Shown: positions 17,945 through 26,809 of the stretch, in pieces
How the letters are laid out: every line of letters starts with the position of its first letter
How positions within the stretch are numbered: the stretch's first letter is position 1
Assembly: GCF_005503695.1 (NCBI RefSeq)
Contig: NZ_SCMU01000001.1
Coordinates: forward strand, 62,001-126,000
Length of the DNA stretch: 64,000 nucleotides
Reading direction: 5' to 3'
DNA from: Sphingopyxis sp. 2PD
GTDB taxonomy: Bacteria > Pseudomonadota > Alphaproteobacteria > Sphingomonadales > Sphingomonadaceae
The notes under the pieces: model-generated
The model's database searches: none
Seen by the model: the letters and a program-made list of their open reading frames with translations, nothing else
Told to the model about the DNA's origin: nothing
Translations under genes and position numbers: made by a program

Positions 17945-17960
17945 CCAATATCGATATTGG
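17945..17960. promoter_or_regulatory. Perfect 16-bp palindrome upstream of the TonB receptor
   Basis: CCAATATCGATATTGG reads the same on both strands. It lies about 125 bases upstream of the receptor start and about 50 bases upstream of the TTGACA box. Its length and symmetry fit an operator for a dimeric regulator. No regulator gene is adjacent. Confidence 0.5.
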
Positions 17961-18012
17961 CGCCCCGCCGTGGCGCCCCATCGCAAGCATTCGCCCCCGC
18001 ATAACTCCAATC

Positions 18013-18040
18013 TTGACAGCATAAGCAGGATTGTTATGAC
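18013..18040 (+). promoter_or_regulatory. Candidate promoter of the second TonB receptor
   Basis: TTGACA (18013-18018) is followed after 16 bases by TATGAC (18035-18040), in a locally AT-rich stretch 46 bases before the start codon. Confidence 0.45.
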
Positions 18041-18085
18041 TTATGCATTACCAATAAAGACCAACGGATCTTTGGGAGGATCGAC

Positions 18086-20743
18086 ATGCTGAAATCAAAC
18101 CGCCTTTTTGCCACCGCAAGCATTCTCGCGTTCGCGACCTGCGTTACCCCGGCGGCGGCGCAAGGTACTGACGCGGTGGCCACTGATGAAATCGTCGTCA
18201 CGGGTTTTCGCGGCTCGGTAGCACAGTCGATCGACGCCAAGCGCGACCTGGCGGTGATCGCCGACGTCGTGACCGCCGAAGACATCGGCAAATTCCCCGA
18301 CAAGAACGTCGCCGAAGCGCTGCAGCGCGTTCCCGGCATCGTCGTCAATCGCGAATTCGGCGAAGGCGAACGCGTCTCGCTGCGCGGCACCGCCCCCAAC
18401 CTCACCAAGACGCTGCTCAATGGCCATTCGGTCGCCACCGCCGACTGGTTCATCCTCGATCAGGTCGCCTCGACCCGCAGCTTCAACTATCTGACCCTGC
18501 CCGCCGAAATCGTCGGCCGCCTCGAAGTCTATAAGAGCCCGCAGGCCGATATCGAGGAAGGCGGCGTTGGCGGCACGATCAACGTCATCACCCGCAACCC
18601 GCTCGACCTCGAACCCTTCGCCGTCTCGGCGTCGCTGCAGGGCGTCTATTCGGACTTGTCGGGCAAGGTCGATCCGCAGGTTTCGGGGCTGGTCAGCTGG
18701 AAAAATGCCGACGAGACCTTTGGCGTCCTGATCGGCGGCATTTATCAGAAGCGCCGCACCCGCCGCGACGGCCTGGAAATCTTTGGCTATCGCCCCGCCG
18801 GTGGTGGCCAGACCGCGCTTATTCCCACGCTGATCGGTTCGACGATGTTCGAACAGAATCGCGAGCGCTATGGCGCCAATATCGGGATCCAGTTCCGCCC
18901 CTCGGACGAGCTCGAGATCAAAATCACCGGGCTTTATTCGCGCTTCAACGCCGACAACTTCAACCAGAATTATCTCGCCTGGGGCGATCAGGCGCTGGGC
19001 GGCGGCGGCACGCTGACCAACGCCGTGGTGCAGGACGGCATCGCGGTCGCGGGCACCATCGCGTCGCGGAACAATGGCACCGAGGGATTTGGCGTCGTCT
19101 ATGACGCGATCGATCGTCAGGCCGTTGCCAAGACCGTTTCGGCCGACTTCGACCTGACCTACCGCCCCAGCGACACGCTGACCGTCCATTTCAAGGCCGG
19201 CTGGACCAAGGCGAACGGCGATACGAGCAACGAGAATTTCATCGAATTCGCGGGGCCGGGCCGCTTCACCTATGACCTGCGCAGCGGTCGCCCCGAAGTC
19301 AGCTTTGGCAGCCCCAGCCCACTCAATCCGGCAGGCATCCGCCCCGACTTCGCGCGCATCCAGTCGGTGACCAATGATGACGAGGAAAAATATCTTTACC
19401 TCGACCTCGAAAAAGAGGTCGAATGGGGTCCGCTGACGGCGCTGAAATTTGGCGTCAAATATACCGACCATGATCGCGTCGCCGAACGCTTTGCCACCAA
19501 CGGCGGCGTCTTTACCCCCGGCCTGCGTTGCGGCGGGGCGCCATGCACCTCGGCAAGCTTTGCCACCGGCGGCGGCATGCCCGGCGACTTCCTCGACAAT
19601 ATCGCGACTGATGGCACGCTGACCGACTATTGGCGCGTCGACCCGGCCAAGCTGCGGGCGATTTATGCCGCGCAGACCGCCCCGGGGACCGATCGCTTCC
19701 TCGTTCCCGGCAACAGCTATTCGATCAATGAAAAGGCCTATGGCGGCTACGGCCTCGCGAAATTCGGCGGCGACAACTGGCGCGGGAATGTCGGCCTGCG
19801 TGTGATCACGACCGACCAGACGTCGCAAGGCTTCATCATCGGCGGCGCCAACCCGCAGTTCACCAACCCGTTCGGCGGCTTTACCCCGAGCACGGCGAAG
19901 CGGTCGTACACCGACGTTCTGCCGAGCGCGAACCTGTCGCTCGACCTTTCGGATCAGGTGGTGCTGCGCTTCGGTGCGGGCAAGACGGTGACGCGCCCCG
20001 ACTTTGTCGACATCACCCCCGGCGTCGATCTCAACGGCACCCTGCTCACCGGACGCGGCGGCGACCCGAACCTCGACCCCTATCGCGCCAACCAATATGA
20101 CCTGTCGATCGAATGGTATCCCGATCGCGAAACGATCGTTGCGCTTGCCGCATTCTACAAGGATATCCAGTCATACATCGTGAATGCGACGTCGGTCGAA
20201 ACCCTGCCCGGGGTATTCGTCCCGGGATCGCAGCCCGCAGGCTGCGTCGCGGCGGGCGGCGGCAATCCGAACCTGTTCAATTGCCCCTATCAGATCAACC
20301 GCCGCAGCAACGGGACCGGCGGCCGCAATCAGGGCTTCGAATTCCAGGTCTCACGCCCGATCTGGGGCGGCTTTGGCGCGGTGGTGAATTACACCTATTC
20401 GGACGCCAAGGCGAACAATGGCGACCCGATCCCGGGCAATTCGAAACACGCGCTCAACCTGACGGGCTATTATGAAAACGACCTGCTCAGCGCGCGCCTG
20501 TCGTATAATTATCGCTCGAAATTCTTCATCGACATCGACCGCGCCGCGCCGCTCAATCAGGCCGCCCTGTCGTCACTCGATGCCTCGGTCAGCGTCAATG
20601 TCACCGACGGCATCGCGCTGACGGTCGATGCGGTGAACCTGACCAACGAGCCGATCGAGCAATATTCGGGCACCCGGGCGCAGCCGCGCGCGACCTATGA
20701 CAATGGTCGCCAATTCTACTTCGGCGTTCGCGCCAAATTCTGA
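18086..20743 (+). CDS. Large TonB-dependent outer membrane receptor
   Basis: The 885-residue protein has a signal peptide ending TPAAAQ, a TonB box (DEIVVTGFRGS), a plug with the phrase IGKFPDKNVAEALQRVPGI and a long beta-barrel ending in Phe (YFGVRAKF). That plug phrase is typical of receptors that import plant or algal carbohydrates and some peptides in Xanthomonas, Caulobacter and sphingomonads. GGGAGG lies seven bases before the ATG. It is transcribed alone and closed by a very strong terminator. No enzyme is co-transcribed that would reveal its ligand. The D-peptide regulatory blocks are not found upstream of it, so it is probably not part of that regulon. Confidence 0.93.
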   Translation: MLKSNRLFATASILAFATCVTPAAAQGTDAVATDEIVVTGFRGSVAQSIDAKRDLAVIADVVTAEDIGKFPDKNVAEALQRVPGIVVNREFGEGERVSLRGTAPNLTKTLLNGHSVATADWFILDQVASTRSFNYLTLPAEIVGRLEVYKSPQADIEEGGVGGTINVITRNPLDLEPFAVSASLQGVYSDLSGKVDPQVSGLVSWKNADETFGVLIGGIYQKRRTRRDGLEIFGYRPAGGGQTALIPTLIGSTMFEQNRERYGANIGIQFRPSDELEIKITGLYSRFNADNFNQNYLAWGDQALGGGGTLTNAVVQDGIAVAGTIASRNNGTEGFGVVYDAIDRQAVAKTVSADFDLTYRPSDTLTVHFKAGWTKANGDTSNENFIEFAGPGRFTYDLRSGRPEVSFGSPSPLNPAGIRPDFARIQSVTNDDEEKYLYLDLEKEVEWGPLTALKFGVKYTDHDRVAERFATNGGVFTPGLRCGGAPCTSASFATGGGMPGDFLDNIATDGTLTDYWRVDPAKLRAIYAAQTAPGTDRFLVPGNSYSINEKAYGGYGLAKFGGDNWRGNVGLRVITTDQTSQGFIIGGANPQFTNPFGGFTPSTAKRSYTDVLPSANLSLDLSDQVVLRFGAGKTVTRPDFVDITPGVDLNGTLLTGRGGDPNLDPYRANQYDLSIEWYPDRETIVALAAFYKDIQSYIVNATSVETLPGVFVPGSQPAGCVAAGGGNPNLFNCPYQINRRSNGTGGRNQGFEFQVSRPIWGGFGAVVNYTYSDAKANNGDPIPGNSKHALNLTGYYENDLLSARLSYNYRSKFFIDIDRAAPLNQAALSSLDASVSVNVTDGIALTVDAVNLTNEPIEQYSGTRAQPRATYDNGRQFYFGVRAKF

Positions 20744-20756
20744 CACTGGGCGCAGC

Positions 20757-20801
20757 GGCCGCACCAGCTCCATAACGGAGCTGGTGCGGCCTCTTTTTTT
20801 T
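20757..20801 (+). terminator. Strong Rho-independent terminator of the TonB receptor
   Basis: A perfect 15-bp stem (20757-20771 with 20777-20791) and a 5-base loop are followed by a run of eight T (20794-20801). Confidence 0.92.
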
Positions 20802-20821
20802 GGCTCGGCCCCGGTCGGGCC

Positions 20822-21712
20822 TCAGCGGCTCCAGCGCGCGAAGATGGCGGTTGGCAGCAGCAGTCCGCGCGTCTCCTCGCGCACCGCCAGCTCGCCGCAT
20901 TCGACCTTTCCGGGGAGATCGGCGAACAATTGCGCCAGCAGCTCGCCGATCGCGAGCGCCGACATGCGCACGGCATAGACGGTCAGGAACAGCGCGCGGC
21001 TGTCGGCGTCGAGCAACTGGCGGCAATCGGTCAGCAGCGGCGCCAACCCTTCCTCCAGTTGCCAGCGCTCGCCGGTCGGGCCACGGCCGAATTTCGGCGG
21101 ATCTAGCAGGATCGCGTCATAGCGTTTGCCGCGCCGTACCTCGCGCGCGGTAAATTTGCCCGCATCGTCGAGTATCCAGCGGACCGGCTTGTCCGCCATG
21201 CCCGCCAGTGCCGCATTCTCGCGGGCCTGCCCGACCGACTTTTTCGATGCATCGACGTGCGTTACCGATGCACCGACGGCGGCGAGCGCCTGACTGCCGA
21301 CCCCGGTGTAGCCGAACAGGTTGAGGAACGCCGGGTCGGGCTTGTCGGCAACCTTTGCGCGCAACCAGTCCCATACGGGCGCCATGTCGGGGAAGAAGCC
21401 CAGATGCCGGAACGGGGTGCACGACGCGGTAAAGCGCGTTTCCCGCCACGCGAGCGGCCAGCCGTCGGCAGGGACGGGCTTGTTGTAATACCAGCGCCCG
21501 CCGCCATCGTCGTCGGACGCCGGAATGAATTCGCCGTCCGCCGCTGCCCACTCGCTGTCGGGCATTGCGGGTGCCCACATCGCCTGCGGTTCGGGGCGAA
21601 TGAAACGAAAGCGGCCATAGCGTTCGAGCTTGCGGCCATTGCCACTGTCGACCAGCCCATAGTCGTCCCACGCCTCGCCGACGAGGGTGACGAGCGGCAA
21701 CAACTCAGCCAC
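20822..21712 (-). CDS. Class I SAM-dependent methyltransferase, RlmI-like
   Basis: The 296-residue protein has a Rossmann methyltransferase domain: the SAM loop NLFGYTGVGSQALAAVGA, an acidic strand end (HVDASKK) and the motif LLDPPKFGRGP. This is the arrangement of 23S rRNA cytosine methyltransferases of the RlmI/RlmK group, although the usual N-terminal PUA domain is not evident. I chose a GTG start at 21712, which has GGAAG six bases upstream and overlaps the end of thrC by 8 bases. A TTG at 21733 would extend it by seven residues. It is last in the cytochrome oxidase-thrC transcription direction and converges with the receptor terminator. Confidence 0.82.
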   Translation of the reverse strand: MAELLPLVTLVGEAWDDYGLVDSGNGRKLERYGRFRFIRPEPQAMWAPAMPDSEWAAADGEFIPASDDDGGGRWYYNKPVPADGWPLAWRETRFTASCTPFRHLGFFPDMAPVWDWLRAKVADKPDPAFLNLFGYTGVGSQALAAVGASVTHVDASKKSVGQARENAALAGMADKPVRWILDDAGKFTAREVRRGKRYDAILLDPPKFGRGPTGERWQLEEGLAPLLTDCRQLLDADSRALFLTVYAVRMSALAIGELLAQLFADLPGKVECGELAVREETRGLLLPTAIFARWSR

Positions 21713-23102
21713 GCGCGGCTTCCGCCAGCACAAACGCCTTCACCGCATCATAGTCTCCGGGAAGCTTCGTAAAGCGTTCTTCGCGCTCAAAAAGGTTACC
21801 AAGCCGTGCGGGCAGCGGCGGCCGCACCCCGGTGGCGCGCTCGACCGCTTCACGGAACTTGGCCGGATGCGCCGTTGCCAGCGTCACGACGGGGACGTCG
21901 GCGTCAATGTCGAGCGCCCGCGCCGCGGCGAGACCGACGGCGCTATGCGGATCGACGATCTGGCCGCCATGTTCCTGCGCCCAGCGCAGCGCGAGCGCCA
22001 TTGCGTCGCCGTCGATGCTCGCGCTCGAGAACAGCCCGCGCGCGCCGACCAGCATGTCGGCAGGGATCGTCATCGCGCGGTTGCGGTCGAACTCGCCCAT
22101 CATCGCGGTGATCGCGGCGCCGTCGCGGCCCGACAGGTCGAACAGCAGGCGCTCGAAATTGCTGCTGACCTGAATGTCCATGCTGGGGGTGGCGGTCGCG
22201 GTGACCGTCCCGGCGCTATAGTCGCCACTGGTCAGCGCGCGGTGCAGGATGTCATTGACGTTGGTCGCGACGACCAGCCGCGCGATTGGCAAGCCCATCT
22301 GCGCCGCGACATAACCCGCGAACACATCGCCGAAATTACCCGTCGGCACGCTGAACGCGATCGGCCGATCAGGACCGCCGAGCCGGACCGCGGCATAGAA
22401 ATAATAGACGATCTGCGCCATCAATCGCGCCCAGTTGATGCTGTTGACCGCCGACAAATTGACCTGCGCGCGGGCCTCTTCATCGCCGAACAGCCGCTTT
22501 ACCATCGCTTGCGCATCGTCAAAGCTGCCGTCGATCGCGATATTGTGGACGTTCGGCGCCAGCACCGTCGTCATCTGGCGGCGCTGGACATCGCTGACCC
22601 GGCCCTCGGGGTGGAGCATGAAGATCTGGATATGCTCGCGCCCGGCGACCGCCTCGATCGCCGCCGACCCGGTATCGCCCGACGTCGCGCCGACGATCGT
22701 GATGTTCGTTTCACCGCCGCTCAGGAATTTTTCGAACAATTGGCCGAGCAGTTGCAGCGCGACGTCCTTGAACGCCAGCGTCGGACCGTGGAACAGCTCG
22801 AGCAGCCAGTGGCGATGGTCGAGCTGGACGAGCGGGGTCACCGCATCATGGCTGAAGCTGCCATAGGCGGCGCGGCAAAGCTGACGCAGTTCGTCTTCGG
22901 ACAGGACGCCTGCGACGAACGGGCGCATGACGCGCACCGCGGTTTCGACATAGTCGAGCCCGGCGAGCGCCCGGATCTCGTCCGCCGCCATCTGCGGCCA
23001 GAGCGCGGGCAGGTAGAGGCCGCCATCGCTGGCAAGACCGGCAAGGGTCGCGGCACGAAAGTCGAGGGTCGGCGCGGAGCCGCGGGTGCTGATATATTCC
23101 AT
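21705..23102 (-). CDS. thrC: Threonine synthase
   Basis: The 465-residue enzyme converts O-phospho-homoserine to threonine using pyridoxal phosphate. The cofactor Lys is in FHGPTLAFKDVA (Lys112), and the N-terminal phrase YISTRG is characteristic of the long bacterial threonine synthases. Length is normal. It follows the SURF1 gene by 27 bases and overlaps the methyltransferase start. The surf1-thrC order is common in sphingomonads, so it probably shares transcription with the cytochrome oxidase cluster. Confidence 0.95.
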   Translation of the reverse strand: MEYISTRGSAPTLDFRAATLAGLASDGGLYLPALWPQMAADEIRALAGLDYVETAVRVMRPFVAGVLSEDELRQLCRAAYGSFSHDAVTPLVQLDHRHWLLELFHGPTLAFKDVALQLLGQLFEKFLSGGETNITIVGATSGDTGSAAIEAVAGREHIQIFMLHPEGRVSDVQRRQMTTVLAPNVHNIAIDGSFDDAQAMVKRLFGDEEARAQVNLSAVNSINWARLMAQIVYYFYAAVRLGGPDRPIAFSVPTGNFGDVFAGYVAAQMGLPIARLVVATNVNDILHRALTSGDYSAGTVTATATPSMDIQVSSNFERLLFDLSGRDGAAITAMMGEFDRNRAMTIPADMLVGARGLFSSASIDGDAMALALRWAQEHGGQIVDPHSAVGLAAARALDIDADVPVVTLATAHPAKFREAVERATGVRPPLPARLGNLFEREERFTKLPGDYDAVKAFVLAEAARG

Positions 23103-23129
23103 GGCGGCCCAGCGCCTAGCGGGCCAGCT

Positions 23130-23774
23130 TCAAGGCCGCAAGCGGCGACGGAGGGCCAGCACGTAGATGATCAGCGCCGCCGCAGCGAACAGGAACCATT
23201 GCACCGCATAGGCCAGATGGTTGTTCGGCGTATTGTCGGCCGACGGAACCGCACTGGCGCGCAGGCCCGCGGCGGGCATGTCGGCGATCAGCATGGCGCG
23301 CGCGGCCGAACCCTTGCCGGCGGCACGCTCCATCACCGTGGGCTGGTCGGGCCCGGGAACGATCGTCCCCTGAACGATCCCACCGCTCCATTTGGGCGGG
23401 GTAAAATCATCACCGATGCCGACATCGACAAGCACCCCCGGCCCTTCGGCGCCGGTGCGGCATTCGGCGATCATGCGAAAGCCCGCCCTTCCCTTCTGGT
23501 CGGTGCCGCTGCGCGGATCCCAGCGCACGGGTTCCAGGCACACGACGCTGCTCTTGCGAAACAGCAAACTGTCGGCAACCGGCGGCAGTTCGGGATAGGT
23601 GACGAGCGACGACATCGCCATATTGCGCTGATAGAGCGCGACCAGCGCTTCCTTTTCCGCCTTCCGCTGCAACTGCCACACGCCCAGACCGATCATCACC
23701 GCCACCGCGATCAGCACCAGGATGGTCGGGATCAGCGGCCAGCGCCGCGCGGAGGGCGTTGCCGCTTCAGTCAT
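23130..23774 (-). CDS. SURF1-family cytochrome oxidase assembly protein
   Basis: The 214-residue protein has two membrane helices, one near the N-terminus (IPTILVLIAVAVMIGLGVWQLQRK) and one near the C-terminus (AVQWFLFAAAALIIYVLAL), around a periplasmic domain. GVWQLQRK and NNHLAYAVQWF are SURF1 signatures. SURF1 proteins help insert heme a into subunit I. The ATG at 23774 overlaps the stop of the DUF983 gene by 8 bases. Confidence 0.92.
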   Translation of the reverse strand: MTEAATPSARRWPLIPTILVLIAVAVMIGLGVWQLQRKAEKEALVALYQRNMAMSSLVTYPELPPVADSLLFRKSSVVCLEPVRWDPRSGTDQKGRAGFRMIAECRTGAEGPGVLVDVGIGDDFTPPKWSGGIVQGTIVPGPDQPTVMERAAGKGSAARAMLIADMPAAGLRASAVPSADNTPNNHLAYAVQWFLFAAAALIIYVLALRRRLRP

Positions 23775-24162
23775 TCGGCTTGTCCAGCTGGCGCCCCTCG
23801 GCCGCCTGCCGCTGATGCTCGCTCGCCAGCAGCGCGCCCTTGGCGACGCGCAGGCCATAAACCACCGCGGCAGCGGTCAGCGGCACCCACAATATGACAT
23901 GAACCCACAAGGGCGGCTGGACAGCAGCGTCGAGGGTCAGCGCGATCGCGACAAGCAAGGCGCCGATGATCAGGGTCAGGAAGGCGGCGGGACCATCGCC
24001 GACATTGTAGCGGCTGTAATCGAGCCCGCAGGCACGGCACGTCGGCTGAAACTGCACCGGCCCGTCGAACAGCGTCTTTGCCCCGCATTCGGGGCAGAGG
24101 CCAAAAAGGGCAGCGCGCCAGACCGGCGGCTGCCCCTTTGCAATGGATTCGGTGTCCGGCAA
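23767..24162 (-). CDS. DUF983 membrane protein of the cytochrome oxidase cluster
   Basis: The roughly 131-residue protein begins with a zinc-ribbon-like pair of motifs (CPECG and CRACG), then has two membrane helices (FLTLIIGALLVAIALTL and VHVILWVPLTAAAVVYGL). This family is regularly found between ctaE and surf1 in alphaproteobacteria and is thought to serve oxidase assembly. The start is uncertain: I chose a TTG at 24162, one base after the ctaE stop, because it fits the usual length (xPDTESIAKGQPP). An ATG at 24204 inside ctaE is possible. Neither has a clear ribosome site, so coupling to ctaE is likely. Confidence 0.8.
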   Translation of the reverse strand: MPDTESIAKGQPPVWRAALFGLCPECGAKTLFDGPVQFQPTCRACGLDYSRYNVGDGPAAFLTLIIGALLVAIALTLDAAVQPPLWVHVILWVPLTAAAVVYGLRVAKGALLASEHQRQAAEGRQLDKPND

Positions 24163-24163
24163 C

Positions 24164-25039
24164 TTAGTGCGCGGCGACCGGCGCGCCCCAGCCGCCCCAG
24201 ACATAGACGATGATGAAGAGGAACAGCCACACCACGTCGACGAAGTGCCAGTACCAGGCAGCTGCCTCAAAGCCGAAATGCTGCTTCGGGGTGAAATGGC
24301 CCTTGTAGGTGCGCACCAGGCAGACGATCAGGAAGATCGTGCCGACAAGCACATGGAAGCCGTGGAAGCCGGTCGCCATGTAGAAGGCCGAGCTATAGTT
24401 GCTCTGTCCGAATCCCCAGGGCGCATGGGCATATTCATAGGCCTGGATCATCGAGAAGATGACGCCAAGGATGATGGTCAGCCACAGACCCTTTTTCAGC
24501 CCTTCGCGGTCGCCATGGATCAGCGCATGGTGTGCCCAGGTGATCGTGGTGCCCGAGCAGAGCAGGATCAGCGTGTTGAGCAGCGGCAGCGAGAAGGGAT
24601 CGATCACTTCGATGCCCTTCGGCGGCCACATGGTGATCGCTTCGGCGCCTTCTTGGCCGAACATCGACGTTACCGCGCCTTCGGCATATTCGATCGGTAC
24701 CGGGAACAGCGAGAAGTCGAACCAGGCCCAGAACCAGCCGACGAAGAACATCACTTCCGATGCGATGAACAGGATCATGCCGTAACGCAGATGCAGCTGT
24801 ACGACCGGGGTATGGTCACCGGCGTGCGCTTCGTTGATGACGTCCGACCACCAGCTGAAGAAGGTGGCGATCACCCCCATGAAGCCGAGGCCAAGCACCC
24901 ATTTGCCGACGCCGCCGAAATAATCGTCGTGCATGTACATGACGAGCCCGAAGAACATCACCATCGCCGCCAACGAGCCGATCAACGGCCAGACGCTGGG
25001 GTTTACCAGATGATAGTCATGATGTTTGGCACCGGACAT
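24164..25039 (-). CDS. ctaE: Cytochrome c oxidase subunit III
   Basis: The 291-residue protein has seven membrane helices and typical subunit III phrases such as EVMFFVGWFWAWF, GFHGFHVLVGTIFL and AAAWYWHFVDVVWLFLF. It belongs to the aa3-type oxidase encoded with ctaC and ctaD in the same direction. It starts 81 bases after ctaG. Confidence 0.97.
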   Translation of the reverse strand: MSGAKHHDYHLVNPSVWPLIGSLAAMVMFFGLVMYMHDDYFGGVGKWVLGLGFMGVIATFFSWWSDVINEAHAGDHTPVVQLHLRYGMILFIASEVMFFVGWFWAWFDFSLFPVPIEYAEGAVTSMFGQEGAEAITMWPPKGIEVIDPFSLPLLNTLILLCSGTTITWAHHALIHGDREGLKKGLWLTIILGVIFSMIQAYEYAHAPWGFGQSNYSSAFYMATGFHGFHVLVGTIFLIVCLVRTYKGHFTPKQHFGFEAAAWYWHFVDVVWLFLFIIVYVWGGWGAPVAAH

Positions 25040-25120
25040 TGCGTGTTTCCCGTTTTGCAGCCCCAGCGTCGCGATTCCCCATCGCTCGCCGGTCCTTGAA
25101 ATAAGACTCTGATCGCGGCC

Positions 25121-25696
25121 TTAGCTCGCCTTTTTACCCTCGTCTACAGGGTGAAAGGTGTAGCTGAGGGTGATTTCCTGGATGTCGCGCGCGTCCGGAT
25201 CGTCCATGATCTTGGGATCGACGAAGAACAGCACCGGCATCCGCATCTGCTGCCCCGGCTCCAGCCGTTGTTCGGTGAAGCAGAAGCATTGGATCTTGGT
25301 GAAATATTTGCCCGCCTGCGTAGGCGTGACATTGAACCCGGCGGTGCCGACGACCGGCCTTGACGAGTTGTTTTCGGCGATAAAGATCGCCATGTCGCGC
25401 GCGCCGATGCTCACCGTGTCGGTCGGATGCTCGGGGTAGAATTTCCACGGCAGCCCCGCCGACACATTAGCGTCGAAACGGACCGAAATGGTTTTCGACA
25501 GGATCACCGGGTCGGCCGCCGCCGCAACGGGGTCATAACGCTGCGTCGTGCCACCGAAGCCGGTCACACGGCAAAACAGGTCGTAGAGCGGAACCGCTGC
25601 AAAGCCGAGCCCGACCATCGCAAGCGCCAGCGCCGAGGCAAGGCTGGCGGTCTTCGCCTTGGGGGACAGGCGCCCAATTGCGGGAAAAGACCTCAT
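25121..25696 (-). CDS. ctaG: Cytochrome c oxidase assembly protein CtaG (Cox11)
   Basis: The 191-residue protein has one N-terminal membrane helix (ALALAMVGLGFAAVPLYDLFCRVTG) and a periplasmic copper-binding domain with IQCFCFTEQ, the Cys pair that carries copper. It delivers copper to the CuB centre of subunit I. The ATG at 25696 overlaps the stop of the preceding small gene by four bases. Confidence 0.95.
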   Translation of the reverse strand: MRSFPAIGRLSPKAKTASLASALALAMVGLGFAAVPLYDLFCRVTGFGGTTQRYDPVAAAADPVILSKTISVRFDANVSAGLPWKFYPEHPTDTVSIGARDMAIFIAENNSSRPVVGTAGFNVTPTQAGKYFTKIQCFCFTEQRLEPGQQMRMPVLFFVDPKIMDDPDARDIQEITLSYTFHPVDEGKKAS

Positions 25697-25842
25697 GCGA
25701 ATATCTGGATCTTGGCGATGGTGATGAAGAAGAACAGGATCGCGAGCGCGCCCAGCATCCACGCCATCATATTGGCGCGGCTACGCTGGCGGCGGCGATA
25801 CTCCGCCTCGTCGAACGGCGCGGGCTTGGGTTCGTCGGTCAT
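25693..25842 (-). CDS. 49-residue single-helix membrane protein in the oxidase operon
   Basis: The frame encodes 49 residues: a charged N-terminus ([20 protein letters not shown]) and one hydrophobic helix ([17 protein letters not shown]). Its ATG overlaps the ctaB stop by four bases and its stop overlaps the ctaG ATG by four bases, which is strong evidence that it is real. A short single-helix protein at this place is known in alphaproteobacterial oxidase clusters (sometimes called CoxF). It may be a small assembly factor or a minor subunit. Confidence 0.85.
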   Translation of the reverse strand: MTDEPKPAPFDEAEYRRRQRSRANMMAWMLGALAILFFFITIAKIQIFA

Positions 25843-26750
25843 ATGGTCCACCAATGGTCGGCAACAACGGCGCCGAACAAAATGAAAAGATAGGCAATCG
25901 AATAAGCGAACAGGCGCTTTTCGGGTTGCATCAGATCGCCCTCACCCGTCGTGCGGGTACCGACCTGCACCGACAGCGCCACGAACAGAACCGACTGGAT
26001 CGTGGCTGTCCAACCATAGAGCGCACCGGTGTAACCAAGCGGCCATGGGGCGATCGCCGCCGCCGCCATGATCAGCGCATAAAACAGGATCTGGCGCCGC
26101 GTCGATTTCTCGCCCGCCACCACCGGCATCATCGGGATGCCCGCGGCGGCATAGTCCGAGCGCACGAACAGCGCGAGCGCCCAGAAATGCGGCGGGGTCC
26201 AGAGGAAGATCAGCAGGAACAGCATCACCGGCAGCGGTGCAACGCTGCCCGTCGCCGCGACCCAGCCGATCAGCGGGGGAAAGGCGCCCGCTGCACCGCC
26301 GATGACGATATTCTGCGGCGTCCGCGGCTTCAGCCACATCGTATAGATGAACACGTAAAACAGGATCGACACCGCCAGCAGCAACGTCGCCTGCCAGTTC
26401 GACGCAAACAACATCAGGAACAGCGAAAAGGCAGCAAGGCCGATCCCGAACTGGAGCGCCGTCTGCGGGTCAAGCCGCCCGGCGGGAAGCGGCCGACCGG
26501 CGGTGCGCTTCATCTTGGCGTCGAGCCCCGCCTCATACCATTGGTTGAGCGCGCCCGACGCGCCTGCGCCCAAGGCAATCGCGAGGATCGACGAAAAGGC
26601 AAGCACCGGCGGCACCGACACCGGCGCCGCGAGCAGCCCGCACAGCGCGGTGAAAACCACCAGCGACATCACGCGCGGCTTGGTCAGCGCGAACAGGTCG
26701 CGCCAGTCGGCGGGAAGCGCCGTTTCGCCATGGGTCAGGCTTTGCGCCAT
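25839..26750 (-). CDS. ctaB: Protoheme IX farnesyltransferase (heme O synthase)
   Basis: The 303-residue integral membrane enzyme adds a farnesyl group to heme b. The prenyltransferase motifs are clear: [19 protein letters not shown], an Asp-rich loop of the UbiA family, and [10 protein letters not shown] later. About nine membrane helices follow. I chose the ATG at 26750, which has GGAG five bases upstream; ATG at 26765 is less well supported. It is separated from ctaD by a hairpin (26774-26802). Confidence 0.94.
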   Translation of the reverse strand: MAQSLTHGETALPADWRDLFALTKPRVMSLVVFTALCGLLAAPVSVPPVLAFSSILAIALGAGASGALNQWYEAGLDAKMKRTAGRPLPAGRLDPQTALQFGIGLAAFSLFLMLFASNWQATLLLAVSILFYVFIYTMWLKPRTPQNIVIGGAAGAFPPLIGWVAATGSVAPLPVMLFLLIFLWTPPHFWALALFVRSDYAAAGIPMMPVVAGEKSTRRQILFYALIMAAAAIAPWPLGYTGALYGWTATIQSVLFVALSVQVGTRTTGEGDLMQPEKRLFAYSIAYLFILFGAVVADHWWTI

Positions 26751-26773
26751 GTTAACTCCGGCCATCAGGGAAA

Positions 26774-26802
26774 CGCCCCCTGCCGGAAATCAGCAGGGGG
26801 CG
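26774..26802 (-). terminator. Hairpin between ctaD and ctaB
   Basis: CGCCCCCTGC (26774-26783) and GCAGGGGGCG (26793-26802) form a perfect 10-bp stem with a 9-base loop. On the minus strand it is followed by TTTCCC. It lies only 8 bases after the ctaD stop, so it may partly terminate, or stabilise the ctaD transcript, so that subunit genes exceed assembly genes in expression. Confidence 0.6.
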
Positions 26803-26809
26803 AACCTTG

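Larger units (their letters stand above)
17763..18085. other. 323-base intergenic region before the second TonB receptor
   Basis: It contains a hairpin that may end the cyclase gene (17791-17828), a perfect palindrome (17945-17960) and a promoter-like pair (18013-18040). I see no coding frame in it. Confidence 0.6.

Noticed and set aside
18095-20095. A 666-codon minus-strand open frame
   Set aside because: It lies entirely opposite the large TonB receptor and has no recognisable domain or ribosome site.
18086-20743. The large TonB receptor as a member of the D-peptide regulon
   Set aside because: Neither conserved block of promoters A and B is found upstream, and an unrelated palindrome is present instead.
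21687-23897. A 736-codon plus-strand open frame
   Set aside because: It is antisense to thrC and SURF1 and has the His/Arg/Asp-rich composition typical of shadow frames.
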